DNA of 50,116 bases from Vulcanimicrobiota bacterium. GTDB lineage: Bacteria > Vulcanimicrobiota > Xenobia > Xenobiales > JADMJV01. The DNA lies in NCBI GenBank assembly GCA_017307785.1, contig JAFKGI010000052.1:1-50116 (forward strand), written 5' to 3'. Positions 7,213 through 15,883 of the stretch are shown piece by piece. The position numbers and the translations under genes are program-made. A model generated the notes under the pieces. It ran no database searches. It saw nothing but the letters and a program-made list of their open reading frames with translations, and was not told the DNA's origin. Within the stretch, counting starts at the first letter, position 1; each line of letters begins with the position of its first letter.

Positions 7213-9072
7213 ATGAAGGAAACCGATCTCACGGAATTACCTCGAGTTACCGAGCCCATCTCGGCTCCGTCTCCATTGCACAACCTGGTCGAGGAATACA
7301 ACTCCCGCGCCAAGCTGGCGGAACTGGCCACCTGTTCGCTCCTACTCAAAGATGCATTGGGCTACTTCGCCCGATACTATTCGGCTGTCTGCGTGGCGGC
7401 ATGTCGCGAGTTGGACTGCCTGCCCGGCGAGGTCGCCCAGAACTGGAGCGGCACTCCCAATGTGGAAGCCGCCCTGCCCATCCTCCAGGAATGCCTGGAG
7501 CGGCTGAAGACTCGAGAAGAGCGGCTGGCTCGCAAGCTCTGCCTGGTCTTCTTCGAACAGGACGGCGATCGGCGGGCCTTTGCCCATCAGGTCTTGCCCG
7601 CTCAGCAACCCCAAGAATTCGAAGTGGCTCGATTCTGCCTTTCTTCCAAGCAGGATGTAGCCGAGGTGGACCGCGAGGTTCTGAGCAATGCGGCCCGCTT
7701 GCTCGACGCCTGGATTTCGGCCTCGTTCTCCTTCTTTCTCGAGTCCGAGCAGCGCCTCGAAACCGGCGCCTACTTCGGTCAACTCGAGCAAGTGGTGCGC
7801 TTCGAACAGTTCACCCTGCGCACTGGTCTGACCATGCGGGTCAGCGAAAGTCGCAGTCACGCCGCCCTGCCAGCCCTGGCGCCAGTGCAACACCAGCCTC
7901 TGGCCCTGGCCGCCGATGCGCCTCTCGCTACTCCCCTGGCGTCCGAAGAGGTCCTCGAGACGGAGGAGGCCTCCGCGAGCGCCCCCCACGTCGAAACGCC
8001 ACCCGCTCAACCCACCGAGGAAGCCATCGCCCTGGCCGCCCCTCCTCCAGTGATCGCCCCGGAGGCGGAAGCACTGCATAAACTGATGCAGGCCAAGCAA
8101 TCGCTCCAGCAACCCACCACCTCGCCCGTGCGCAAAGTGATCACCGAGACTCGCTTTGACATCAACCTGGAGCCGCTGGGATTCATGCGTAGCAGCCAGA
8201 CCGGGAAAATGGGTTACGGCGGACACATGTGGGTCAACTCCATCGATGAGAACATCATCGTGGGGACCATCATGGCCACGGGCGGCAACGTCGAGGTGAC
8301 TCCCAGCTTCTTTGAGGGGACCACCAACCGCGTCGTCTACTGGGTGCACCCCGACGACGTGGTCACCAGCAAGGAATACCTGCGCATCAAGGTCGGCCTC
8401 GAAGAACGTCTTTATCCGCTCTGGCGACTGGCCCCGCCCAGCCGCTTCGAGTCGATGGGTCGGCTCAAAATGGCCGGCCTGCTGGTGCTTCCCGGAATTC
8501 TAGGGGCCGCCTACAGCAGCTGGATCTGGTATAGCACCAATCGGGAAGTCGACATCGAGCTGCGTGACGCTCTGAAGGACAACTACTCCAAGTTTATCAA
8601 CGAGACCAACCCGCTCTCACTAAAGGGAGCAGGCATCGGGCAACTCGATGTAAACCTGAAGCCACAGATCGAGTCATCGCTTCTGATCTTCTTACTGACT
8701 GCCTGGCTGGTTCCGGTCACGGTCGCCAAGCTTTACTCGCAGTTCCCGCGCCGCGATCAGCGCCCGCTGGTTCTGCTCTTCATCCTGGGCTGTTGCTTTC
8801 CGGCCCTGTGGTATCTGTCTTTGTGGAGCACCAGCCTGACGCTGAGCACGATGACCATGCACCCGGAGCTGGCCCAGCTTGATTATCGGCGCAATTTCGC
8901 CATTTTCTTGCTGCTCAATGGCGTCACCACGATTTACGAAGTCTTCTCGGTGGAAGGCCTCTTTCATCGCTTCCTGAACGAACTCGGCCGCGTGGCCCTG
9001 GCCGCCCTGGCAGCGGCCATGGCAGGGGCCATCATCCTCTACCAGGTCTACGGCTTGTCCTGGTTCAGCTAA
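7213..9072 (+). CDS. Hypothetical multi-domain membrane protein
   Basis: A 619-aa protein of no family I can name. Residues 1-215 are soluble and helical, with several Cys and Glu residues. About 215-305 is an Ala/Pro/Glu-rich linker. About 315-410 is a compact domain with GYGGHMWV and NIIVGTIMATGG. About 420-619 holds five or six hydrophobic segments (for example GLLVLPGILGAAYSSWIW, LLIFLLTAWLVPVTVAKLY, FAIFLLLNGVTTIYEVF). There is no signal peptide, so the N-terminal part is probably cytoplasmic. ATG 7213 has GGTGAG upstream. The DUF971 gene follows after 10 bases, suggesting an operon. Confidence 0.8.
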   Translation: MKETDLTELPRVTEPISAPSPLHNLVEEYNSRAKLAELATCSLLLKDALGYFARYYSAVCVAACRELDCLPGEVAQNWSGTPNVEAALPILQECLERLKTREERLARKLCLVFFEQDGDRRAFAHQVLPAQQPQEFEVARFCLSSKQDVAEVDREVLSNAARLLDAWISASFSFFLESEQRLETGAYFGQLEQVVRFEQFTLRTGLTMRVSESRSHAALPALAPVQHQPLALAADAPLATPLASEEVLETEEASASAPHVETPPAQPTEEAIALAAPPPVIAPEAEALHKLMQAKQSLQQPTTSPVRKVITETRFDINLEPLGFMRSSQTGKMGYGGHMWVNSIDENIIVGTIMATGGNVEVTPSFFEGTTNRVVYWVHPDDVVTSKEYLRIKVGLEERLYPLWRLAPPSRFESMGRLKMAGLLVLPGILGAAYSSWIWYSTNREVDIELRDALKDNYSKFINETNPLSLKGAGIGQLDVNLKPQIESSLLIFLLTAWLVPVTVAKLYSQFPRRDQRPLVLLFILGCCFPALWYLSLWSTSLTLSTMTMHPELAQLDYRRNFAIFLLLNGVTTIYEVFSVEGLFHRFLNELGRVALAALAAAMAGAIILYQVYGLSWFS

Positions 9073-9082
9073 AGGTAAGACA

Positions 9083-9406
9083 ATGAAAACTCTACAACCC
9101 ACCGGCTTCGACCTGAAGCCGGGACAACTGGACATCCGCTGGTCGGATGGCCAGACGACCCAACACTCGATGGCCGAGCTACGACGGCAGTGCCCGTGTG
9201 CAACCTGCATCGTGGAGCGCGACAAACTGGAAACTCCCGCAAAGGGATTGGCCAGTTTACGCGTCATCCAGTCCGACAAGCCGACCGTGTCCCAGGCTCA
9301 AATCCTGGAAGTCGTCCCCATCGGTCGCTACGCCCTCAGCTTCCGCTGGAACGACGGTCACGCCACCGGCATCTACGCGTATAACGTCCTCCGCTCCGGC
9401 GCTTGA
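9083..9406 (+). CDS. DUF971 domain protein
   Basis: A 107-aa protein matching DUF971, the small domain also found at the N-terminus of gamma-butyrobetaine hydroxylases. Diagnostic pieces are LDIRWSDGQT, LRRQCPCATC and FRWNDGHATGIYAYNVLR. The Cys pair in CPCATC, with a downstream His, can bind a metal in the hydroxylase form. Stand-alone DUF971 proteins are often encoded near iron-sulfur or ATP-binding Mrp genes; that context is absent here. AAAGGTAAG precedes the ATG. It ends 8 bases before a long inverted repeat. Confidence 0.88.
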   Translation: MKTLQPTGFDLKPGQLDIRWSDGQTTQHSMAELRRQCPCATCIVERDKLETPAKGLASLRVIQSDKPTVSQAQILEVVPIGRYALSFRWNDGHATGIYAYNVLRSGA

Positions 9407-9413
9407 TGATCCC

Positions 9414-9523
9414 GAGGGGGAAGAGGGGAAAAAGGAAAGGCGGAAAGAGCTGATCCTGGGCTCTCAGAAATAAAAGGCTGGAGTCAGCTCTCTCCCACTT
9501 CCCGTTTTCCCACCTCTCCCTTC
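9414..9523. repeat. Long imperfect purine/pyrimidine inverted repeat (site 1)
   Basis: A 40-base purine-rich arm (9414-9453) is complementary at about 29 of 40 positions to a pyrimidine-rich arm (9484-9523), ending in an exact GAGCTGA/TCAGCTC pair next to the 30-base centre. It fills the gap between two convergent genes. The same architecture occurs at about 16089-16247 and 38216-38327. Confidence 0.7.
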
Positions 9524-9528
9524 GGAGG

Positions 9529-10689
9529 CTACTGGGCGGGAGTGGCGGGGGTTGCGAAGTGTTGGTAGGCGAGGTAACCGACACCGGCGGCTACGGCGGC
9601 AGCTACGGTGCCGCTGACGACCGGGTGCTCTTTCACGAAGGTTCCCACGTTAGAAGCGGCCGACTTGCTGCCCTGGAAAGCGACTCCCACCAGGTCAGCC
9701 ACCTTGCCGGGCACGCCGGCGTTCTCCAGGATGACGCCGGTGGCCACACCGGCGGAAGCGACCAGACTGGTCGCTAGAACCGGGTGCTCGAAAGCGAAAG
9801 ATTTGACGTCGTCCGCCACCCGCTCCCAGGGTTTGCCGGTATCTTTCTGATACTTGGAGATGGCGTCATAGACGCTCTTGTTGACTTCCTTGGCGTCGAT
9901 GTTCGGATTGGCGGCAATCTTCTCTTCCAAGGACTTGAAGGTGTTGTCCAGGGTGGTGGCCTGAGCGCCTTCGGGCTTGGCCGGGATGGAAATCTCGGTG
10001 CTGACCATCTCGTGGATCAGGTAGGCGGTGCCGCCGGCGGCAGCCAGGGCGGCGCCCGTGGCCAGCAGCGGATGCTCCTTGGCCCATTCGGCCACCTTGC
10101 CCACGCCGTTCTTAACGCCGTCGGTGAAACCAAGCTTTTCCAGTCCGACGCCGCCGGCGGTGCCCAGAGCAAAGGCCGTGGTGAAGACCAGAGCAGGGTG
10201 CTTCTGAATGGCTTCGCGCAGGGCTTCGGTCACTCCCGGGCCGTCTTTGCCGGAAGTTTTGGCGTAATTCTTGGCGGCGTCCATAATTTGACGGGTAACC
10301 TGCTCGGACTGGGACTGTCCGGAGCCTTTCAATTCCGCCATGCTCTTTTCGATGTTGGAGAGAGCGCCGTTCAACTGAGTGCGAGCTTCCTTCTGCTGCT
10401 GGGTCTCGACCTGGACGGGGCCGGGAGCGGGCTGCTGGGTGCAGCCGGTCAGGCTCATCACGCCGATCAGGCCGGTCAATCCGGCCAGCGTGCCTTTGGC
10501 CCAAACGGACATCGGGGCGGTCTGAACTTTCTTTTCCGCGTCTTTGGCATCAAACTGCGGCTTGCCGGGCAGCTTGTCGGCCGAACCGGTGCTGAATTGG
10601 TCCTGAGGGCCGGCGGCTTCCGGCCGGGGGGCCGTAGCGTTCAAAGTGGGCTGCTTGATCTGGGACTGGTTGCGCAGAGCGGAAATCAT
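9529..10689 (-). CDS. Lipobox protein with internal duplication of His-Pro/hydrophobic units
   Basis: A 386-aa protein of unknown family. ATG 10687-10689 has an excellent GGGAGGA site. A 60-residue polar extension precedes a hydrophobic stretch and lipobox-like LTGC at residues 80-83. Two related units follow, at about 135-230 and 272-380. Each has a DA-K-Y-K-G helix, then KHP/EHP plus an Ala/Gly-rich hydrophobic segment, a GLEKLG/ILENAG turn, and a second KEHP plus hydrophobic segment. The four hydrophobic stretches are Gly-zipper-like and could insert in membranes. Initiation at Met60 would give a classic lipoprotein signal peptide, but that codon has no ribosome-binding site. Confidence 0.8.
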   Translation of the reverse strand: MISALRNQSQIKQPTLNATAPRPEAAGPQDQFSTGSADKLPGKPQFDAKDAEKKVQTAPMSVWAKGTLAGLTGLIGVMSLTGCTQQPAPGPVQVETQQQKEARTQLNGALSNIEKSMAELKGSGQSQSEQVTRQIMDAAKNYAKTSGKDGPGVTEALREAIQKHPALVFTTAFALGTAGGVGLEKLGFTDGVKNGVGKVAEWAKEHPLLATGAALAAAGGTAYLIHEMVSTEISIPAKPEGAQATTLDNTFKSLEEKIAANPNIDAKEVNKSVYDAISKYQKDTGKPWERVADDVKSFAFEHPVLATSLVASAGVATGVILENAGVPGKVADLVGVAFQGSKSAASNVGTFVKEHPVVSGTVAAAVAAGVGYLAYQHFATPATPAQ

Positions 10690-10704
10690 GGGGTCCTCCC
10701 GATG

Positions 10705-10733
10705 TATTTATATGTGTTCCGAGCATGCCCCAA
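10705..10733 (-). promoter_or_regulatory. Weak candidate promoter for the lipobox protein gene
   Basis: On the minus strand, TTGGGG (10728-10733) and TAAATA (10705-10710) are 17 bases apart, with the start codon 16 bases further on. This is a poor -35 match, and it rests on AT-richness and position only. Confidence 0.25.
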
Positions 10734-10811
10734 GGAGCTGAAATTTCTCTCAAAGGAGTTCTGAGGACGGATCCTAAAACCGCTCGCACAGGATTCTTCG
10801 GAGGTACTACT

Positions 10812-11708
10812 TTGAGTCAAATTCAGAGCCTGGCCGTCATCGGCTCGGGCACCATGGGAGCGGGTATTGCGCAAGTCGCCGCCGCTTCCGGCTATCAGGT
10901 CGTCTTGTGCGACGTCAAGGACGAGTTTCTACAGAAGGCCCTCAAGGCCATCACCGGCAGCTACGACAAGTTCGTGCAAAAGGAAAAGATGAGCGACGCC
11001 GACCGCCAGGCCGCTCTAGGACGCCTCAAGATCAGCACCAACCTGGAGGACGTGGGCCAATCCGACCTGGTGGTGGAAGCCATCACCGAGCAGATCGAAG
11101 CCAAGCGCGTGCTCTTCGGTCAGTTGGAAGACCTCTGCAAAAAGGAGGCCATCTTTGCCTCCAACACGTCGTCGCTCTCGGTCACCGAGATGAGCCAGGC
11201 CAGCAAGCGTCCCGACCAGGTGGTGGGAATGCACTTCTTCAACCCGCCCGCCCTCATGAAACTGGTAGAGGTGGTGCGCACTCCTCTGACCAGTCAGACC
11301 ACCTTTGATGCCGTCTGGCAGGTGGCCCTGAAAATGGGCAAGACGCCGGTCGAGACCCGCGACACCCCCGGCTTCATCTTCAACCGCTTGATCATCCCCT
11401 ACCTCAACGAGGCCATGTGGGCCCTCTACGAGGGTGCCGGCAAGGTCGAGGACATCGACGCGGCCATGAAATTGGGCGGCAACATGCCCATCGGACCGCT
11501 CTCTCTGCTGGACCTGATCGGCATCGACGTGCAGCTGCACGCCTGCTCGGCTTTCCTCGACCAGTTTGGCGACCCCAAGTTCCGCCCCTGTCCCCTCAAC
11601 CGGGCCATGGTGCGAGCCGGACTGCTGGGCAAGAAAACCGGCAAAGGCTTTTACGACTACTCGCAAAACCCGCCCCAACCCGTATCCATGGACCCATTTC
11701 GTTTATAG
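10812..11708 (+). CDS. hbd: 3-hydroxybutyryl-CoA dehydrogenase
   Basis: A 298-aa NAD(P)-dependent dehydrogenase that interconverts acetoacetyl-CoA-type 3-oxoacyl-CoA and 3-hydroxyacyl-CoA. The Rossmann motif VIGSGTMGAGIAQ lies near residue 10, and the catalytic His is in MHFFNPP (about residue 140). The C-terminal 3HCDH domain contains GFIFNRLIIPYLNEA. I prefer TTG 10812, which has CGGAGG seven bases upstream and gives the usual family length; the frame is open back to 10725. It heads an operon with enoyl-CoA hydratase and thiolase, forming a complete acetoacetyl-CoA to crotonyl-CoA module. Confidence 0.93.
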   Translation: MSQIQSLAVIGSGTMGAGIAQVAAASGYQVVLCDVKDEFLQKALKAITGSYDKFVQKEKMSDADRQAALGRLKISTNLEDVGQSDLVVEAITEQIEAKRVLFGQLEDLCKKEAIFASNTSSLSVTEMSQASKRPDQVVGMHFFNPPALMKLVEVVRTPLTSQTTFDAVWQVALKMGKTPVETRDTPGFIFNRLIIPYLNEAMWALYEGAGKVEDIDAAMKLGGNMPIGPLSLLDLIGIDVQLHACSAFLDQFGDPKFRPCPLNRAMVRAGLLGKKTGKGFYDYSQNPPQPVSMDPFRL

Positions 11709-11717
11709 GAGGACCGC

Positions 11718-12527
11718 ATGAAAGGCATGCAAGGAGCAGATTCCAAGTATAAGAACCTGATTATCTGTCTTGAGGATGGATTGGCCGTCATCGTGCTCAA
11801 CCGCCCCAAGGCGCTCAATGCGCTCAACGCCGAGACCATCGACGAAATCGGCGCGGCTCTCGACGAAATCGAGGCCAACCCCGCCAACCGCGTGCTCTTG
11901 ATCACCGGCTCCGGCGACAAGGCCTTCGTGGCCGGCGCCGACATCCGCGAACTCAAAGAGTGCGACTCGGAGGCCAAAGGCGCGGCTGCTTCCGAGAAAG
12001 GCAGCAAACTTTTCCGTCGCCTCGAGACCACTCGCCTGATCACCATCGCAGGCGTCAACGGTTTCGCTCTGGGCGGCGGCATGGAACTGGCCATCTCCTG
12101 CGATTTCCGCTTCGCGGCCAGCACGGCCATGTTCGGCCTCCCTGAAGTCGGACTGGGCATCATTCCGGGTTACGGCGGCACCCAACGCCTGCCTCGCCTG
12201 ATCGGGCGCGGATTGGCCATGGAACTGATCGCAACGGGTCGCAAGTTTGACGCTCACTACGCTCTGCACATCGGCCTGGTCAATCGGGTCGTTCCGCAGC
12301 ACGACTTGCTGAATCTGTGCCGCCAGGTGGCCCAGGAAATTCTGGCCCAGGCTCCGCTGGCCGTATCCGCCGCCAAAAAAGCACTGCACGCGGGCATCGA
12401 AGGCGACGCCGACGGCGGCTACAAGGCCGAGTCGGTCGAATTTGGCAAGCTCTGCTTGAGCAAAGACATGCATGAGGGCATGGCCGCCTTCGTGGAAAAA
12501 CGCAAGGCTGAATTTAAGGGAGAATAA
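11718..12527 (+). CDS. Enoyl-CoA hydratase (crotonase family)
   Basis: A 269-aa crotonase-fold enzyme that hydrates trans-2-enoyl-CoA. The oxyanion-hole region AFVAGADIREL and the second segment FALGGGMELAISCD are intact. The two catalytic glutamates are present, in GGMEL and in LPEVGLGIIPGYGG. AGGAGG precedes ATG 11718, nine bases after the dehydrogenase stop. The flanking dehydrogenase and thiolase place it in beta-oxidation or its reverse (butyryl-CoA or polyhydroxybutyrate precursor formation). The direction cannot be told from sequence. Confidence 0.93.
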   Translation: MKGMQGADSKYKNLIICLEDGLAVIVLNRPKALNALNAETIDEIGAALDEIEANPANRVLLITGSGDKAFVAGADIRELKECDSEAKGAAASEKGSKLFRRLETTRLITIAGVNGFALGGGMELAISCDFRFAASTAMFGLPEVGLGIIPGYGGTQRLPRLIGRGLAMELIATGRKFDAHYALHIGLVNRVVPQHDLLNLCRQVAQEILAQAPLAVSAAKKALHAGIEGDADGGYKAESVEFGKLCLSKDMHEGMAAFVEKRKAEFKGE

Positions 12528-12529
12528 CC

Positions 12530-13714
12530 GTGCTCAACCAAGAAATCGTCATCATGGGCGGGGCTCGCACCCCGTTCGGCAAATACGGCGGCGGCCTGAA
12601 AGACCTGTCCGCGACGGACCTGGCCGTCATCGCCGGCACTGAAGCTCTGCGCCGCGCCGACGTCAAGGCCGAAGAAATCGACCACGTGATTTTCGGCAAT
12701 GTGCTCCAGTCCGCTCCGGACGCGGCCTATCTGTCGCGCCACGTGGGTCTGCGTTGCGGCGTGCCGATTCCGGTGCCCGCCTACGGCGTCAACCGCCTGT
12801 GCGGTTCCGGCTTCCAGGCCGTCATCAATGGAGCCATGGAAATCCTGCTGGGCCAGGCCGATGAAGTGCTGGTGGGCGGCACCGAATCGATGAGCCAGGC
12901 CCCTCACGCGATCTACGGAGCCCGTTGGGGACTGCCGCTCGGACAGTCGCGCCTGGAGGACACTCTGTGGGCAGCTCTGACCGATACTTACTGCGGTTGC
13001 CCGATGGCCATCACGGCCGAGAATCTGGCCGCCAAGTATCATGTGACGCGCGAGGAGACCGACGAGTTCGCGGTGGAAAGCCATCAGCGCGCCGCGGCCG
13101 CCGCCGAGCGTCTGGCCGAAGAAATCGTGGCCGTGGAAATCCCCACCAAAAAGGGACCCAAGCGTATCGAGAAGGACGAGCAGACCCGCGCCGACAGCAC
13201 CGTGGAAGCGCTGGCCAAGCTCAAACCCTCGTTCCTGCCCACGGGTATCGTCACCGCTGGCAATGCCTCCGGAATCAACGACGGAGCTGCAGCTCTGGTT
13301 TTGACGACTCGCGAGTCGGCCCTCAAACGCAGCATCAAGCCTCTGGGTAAACTGGTTGCCTGGGCGGTCAAAGGTGTGCAGCCCGAGATCATGGGCATCG
13401 GACCGGCCTCGGCAGCTCGCGAAGCACTGCAGAAGGCCAATCTCACGCTGAATGACATGGACTTGATCGAAGTCAACGAGGCTTTTGCGGCTCAATATGT
13501 GGCCGTCGAGAAAGAGCTCGGTCTGTCGCGCGCCAAGACCAACGTCAACGGCGGCGCGGTCGCCCTGGGCCACCCTCTGGGAGCCTCAGGCGCTCGACTG
13601 ACTCTGACCATCCTTCACGAACTCAAGCGTCGCGGCGGTCGCTACGGTCTGGCTTCGGCCTGTATCGGCGGCGGTCAGGGCATCGCGATCATCGTGGAAG
13701 CCTGGAACGAGTAG
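12530..13714 (+). CDS. Acetyl-CoA C-acetyltransferase (thiolase)
   Basis: A 394-aa thiolase II. The acyl-accepting Cys is in NRLCGSGFQA (about residue 89), the catalytic His in GGAVALGHPLGASGAR (about 348) and the second Cys in SACIGGGQG (about 379). It condenses two acetyl-CoA or cleaves acetoacetyl-CoA. It starts at GTG 12530 after GGGAGAA, two bases after the preceding stop. It is the third gene of the acyl-CoA operon, and the next gene (moeA) begins directly after its stop codon. Confidence 0.95.
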   Translation: MLNQEIVIMGGARTPFGKYGGGLKDLSATDLAVIAGTEALRRADVKAEEIDHVIFGNVLQSAPDAAYLSRHVGLRCGVPIPVPAYGVNRLCGSGFQAVINGAMEILLGQADEVLVGGTESMSQAPHAIYGARWGLPLGQSRLEDTLWAALTDTYCGCPMAITAENLAAKYHVTREETDEFAVESHQRAAAAAERLAEEIVAVEIPTKKGPKRIEKDEQTRADSTVEALAKLKPSFLPTGIVTAGNASGINDGAAALVLTTRESALKRSIKPLGKLVAWAVKGVQPEIMGIGPASAAREALQKANLTLNDMDLIEVNEAFAAQYVAVEKELGLSRAKTNVNGGAVALGHPLGASGARLTLTILHELKRRGGRYGLASACIGGGQGIAIIVEAWNE

Positions 13715-14920
13715 TTGCATCAACTCATCAGCGTCGACCAGGCCCTCGCTACCATTCTCGAGGGCACGGCGGCCCTGGCGGCCCGGGAGCTTCCCCTGGA
13801 GGAAGCGCCGGGCCGCCGGCTTTTTCAGCCGGTCGTGGCCCGAGAGAGCCATCCCTACTTTGCCGCCTCCGCCATGGATGGCTATGCACTGGGCTCACTC
13901 GACCGGGTGACGCAACTGGTGGGAGCGGTGGCGGCCGGCGAGGTGGCCGACTTTGTGCTGCTGCCGGGGCAGTGCTGCCGCATCTTTACCGGCGCTCCCG
14001 TGCCGGACGGCACGGTGGCGGTCGTCCCCCAGGAAGAGACCCAATTTCTCGAGGGGCGACTGACCTGCACGGCCGACCTGGAAGCCGGTCAACATGTGCG
14101 GCCGGCCGGCGAACACTTCGCGGTCGGGGATGCTCTTTTGCAGCCGGGCCGCCTGCTCACCCCCTCCGACGTCGGCCTGATCGCCCTGCTCGGTTATCCC
14201 ACTCTAAAATGCGTGCCTCAGGCGCGGATCGCTCTGGTCACGACCGGGGACGAGCTGGTGGAACTGGACCAGCCTCTGGGGCCTGCCCAGGTGCGCAATT
14301 CCAACATCTATGCCATGCAGGCCCAGACCCGAGCTTGTGGAGCGGAGGCTTTTCGGCTGCCCATCGTGCCCGATCGCCCCGAGGCTCTGCGGGCTGCCCT
14401 GGAGCAGGCCTGGCAGCAAGCCGACGCCATCGTGACCTGCGGAGGCGCCTCGGTGGGGGAACGCGACTACGTGCAGAGCGTGCTGCGCGAGATGGGTGCC
14501 GATCTGCATCTTTGGAAGGTCGCCATGCGCCCGGGCAAGCCGCTAGGTTACGGGCTTTTGCGCGGTAAACCAGTGGTAGCTCTGCCCGGCAACCCGGTTT
14601 CCTGTTACGTCACCTTTGAGCTCTTCGTGCGGCCCATGCTGGACAAGCTGCAGGGTGGGCCGGGCGAAGGCTTGCGCACCCTGGAGGTCAAGTTAGCCGA
14701 GGAAATCCACAAGAAGAAAGGTCTACGTTTCTTTATGCGCTGCCGACTGGACCACGAAGGCGCGCGCCTGACGGGCTCTCAAGCCAGCCATCTTTTCCGT
14801 AGCGTGGCCCAATCAGACGGACTTTTGGAACTTCCCGAGGAAATCCAGTCTTTGCCCAAAGGCGCTGTGGCCAATTTGCGGCTCTGGCCATGGGTTGACG
14901 GAGCCCGGTTGCGGGGATAG
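13715..14920 (+). CDS. moeA: Molybdopterin molybdenumtransferase
   Basis: A 401-aa MoeA that inserts molybdate into adenylated molybdopterin. Recognised motifs, in order: SAMDGYAL (about 49-56), RIFTGAPVPDGTVAVVPQE (about 89-107), VTTGDELV, GGASVGERDYV, MRPGKPLGYG and ALPGNPVSCYVTFELFVRP. TTG 13715 directly abuts the thiolase stop, so translation is likely coupled despite the unrelated pathway. The Tat translocase genes follow after 27 bases. Molybdenum enzymes are classic Tat substrates, so the neighbourhood suggests a periplasmic molybdoenzyme encoded elsewhere. Confidence 0.95.
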   Translation: MHQLISVDQALATILEGTAALAARELPLEEAPGRRLFQPVVARESHPYFAASAMDGYALGSLDRVTQLVGAVAAGEVADFVLLPGQCCRIFTGAPVPDGTVAVVPQEETQFLEGRLTCTADLEAGQHVRPAGEHFAVGDALLQPGRLLTPSDVGLIALLGYPTLKCVPQARIALVTTGDELVELDQPLGPAQVRNSNIYAMQAQTRACGAEAFRLPIVPDRPEALRAALEQAWQQADAIVTCGGASVGERDYVQSVLREMGADLHLWKVAMRPGKPLGYGLLRGKPVVALPGNPVSCYVTFELFVRPMLDKLQGGPGEGLRTLEVKLAEEIHKKKGLRFFMRCRLDHEGARLTGSQASHLFRSVAQSDGLLELPEEIQSLPKGAVANLRLWPWVDGARLRG

Positions 14921-14947
14921 TGTTCCAGAAGTTTTAGGAGGCGATCG

Positions 14948-15166
14948 ATGTTTGGACTGGGTTTGACGGAATGTGCGCTACTACTTTTCCTCTTCGTGCT
15001 CGTCTTCGGACCGCGCTTCCTGGTCAACGGCGTCAAGCGCGTCTTCGGCAGCTTCGCCGGCTTCACCGAGTCCTTCAAGGACGCCAAAGAAGAGAAGCTC
15101 CCCCCCGGCTCCCAGGTGCGCGTGATTACGCCCGACAAGGAGAGTGGTGAAAAAACTTCTCCCTAA
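14948..15166 (+). CDS. TatA/TatB-like Sec-independent translocase subunit
   Basis: A 72-aa protein with one N-terminal TM helix (about residues 6-20), the FGP hinge, and an amphipathic helix (about 22-45), as in TatA/TatB. The usual K-L-P after FGP is replaced by RFL, so it is divergent. Its position before tatC and the separate canonical TatA at 15884 suggest a TatB-like role. AGGAGG lies seven bases before ATG 14948. It overlaps tatC by 23 bases. Confidence 0.8.
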   Translation: MFGLGLTECALLLFLFVLVFGPRFLVNGVKRVFGSFAGFTESFKDAKEEKLPPGSQVRVITPDKESGEKTSP

Positions 15167-15869
15167 GATCGACGACCAGCCCATGTCGCTGGTCGGCCAC
15201 CTGGAGGAACTGCGCTGGCGCATCCTCTGGTCGCTTTTTTACTGGATCGTGGCCTGCTTCATCTGTTATGGCGCGGTTCCCCGCGTGCTGGCCTGGACGC
15301 GACCCCTGCTCAAGAACGCGGAACTGATTTTCACCAATCCCACCGAAGCCTTCTTCGCCTACCTGAACGCAGCCATGGTCGGCGGCGCCTGCCTGGCCTC
15401 CCCCGTCTTCCTCTACCATATCTTGATGTTCGTGCTTCCCGGCCTGGAGAAAGGCGAACGCAAATGGGTCTACCGCTTGCTGCCGATGACCATTTTCCAA
15501 TTTCTGCTCGGCTGCGCCTTCGCCTTAAAAATCGTGCTGCCCGGCACCATGGACTTCTTCATGGGATTCGCCACCGAGAGCCTGAAAGCGACCATTAAGA
15601 TCGGTGAGTTCGTAGGCTTTATCACCACCATCACCGTCATCTGCGGCATCATCTTCGAACTGCCCATCGTGCTGATGTTCCTGGCCGGCATCAATCTGGT
15701 CACCTCGGCCTTCCTGAGACGCCATCGCCGCATGGCCTACTTCCTGGCCTTCGTCATCTCAGCCGTGGCCACACCGACTCCCGACGCCTTTACCGCCACT
15801 ATCGTGGCTCTACCAATTATCATCAACTACGAAGTCAGTCTCTTCCTCATCAAGATGTGTGGAAAATGA
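15144..15869 (+). CDS. tatC: Sec-independent protein translocase TatC
   Basis: A 241-aa six-TM TatC, the receptor for twin-arginine signal peptides in the inner membrane. The N-terminal signature SLVGHLEELRWRI, the F-x-NPTEAF loop, and FELPIVLMF are present. GTG 15144 or GTG 15147 could be the start: AAGGAG is only one to four bases upstream, and both lie within the preceding gene. TatA follows 14 bases downstream. Confidence 0.94.
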   Translation: MVKKLLPKIDDQPMSLVGHLEELRWRILWSLFYWIVACFICYGAVPRVLAWTRPLLKNAELIFTNPTEAFFAYLNAAMVGGACLASPVFLYHILMFVLPGLEKGERKWVYRLLPMTIFQFLLGCAFALKIVLPGTMDFFMGFATESLKATIKIGEFVGFITTITVICGIIFELPIVLMFLAGINLVTSAFLRRHRRMAYFLAFVISAVATPTPDAFTATIVALPIIINYEVSLFLIKMCGK

Positions 15870-15883
15870 CCCCAGGAGGACCT

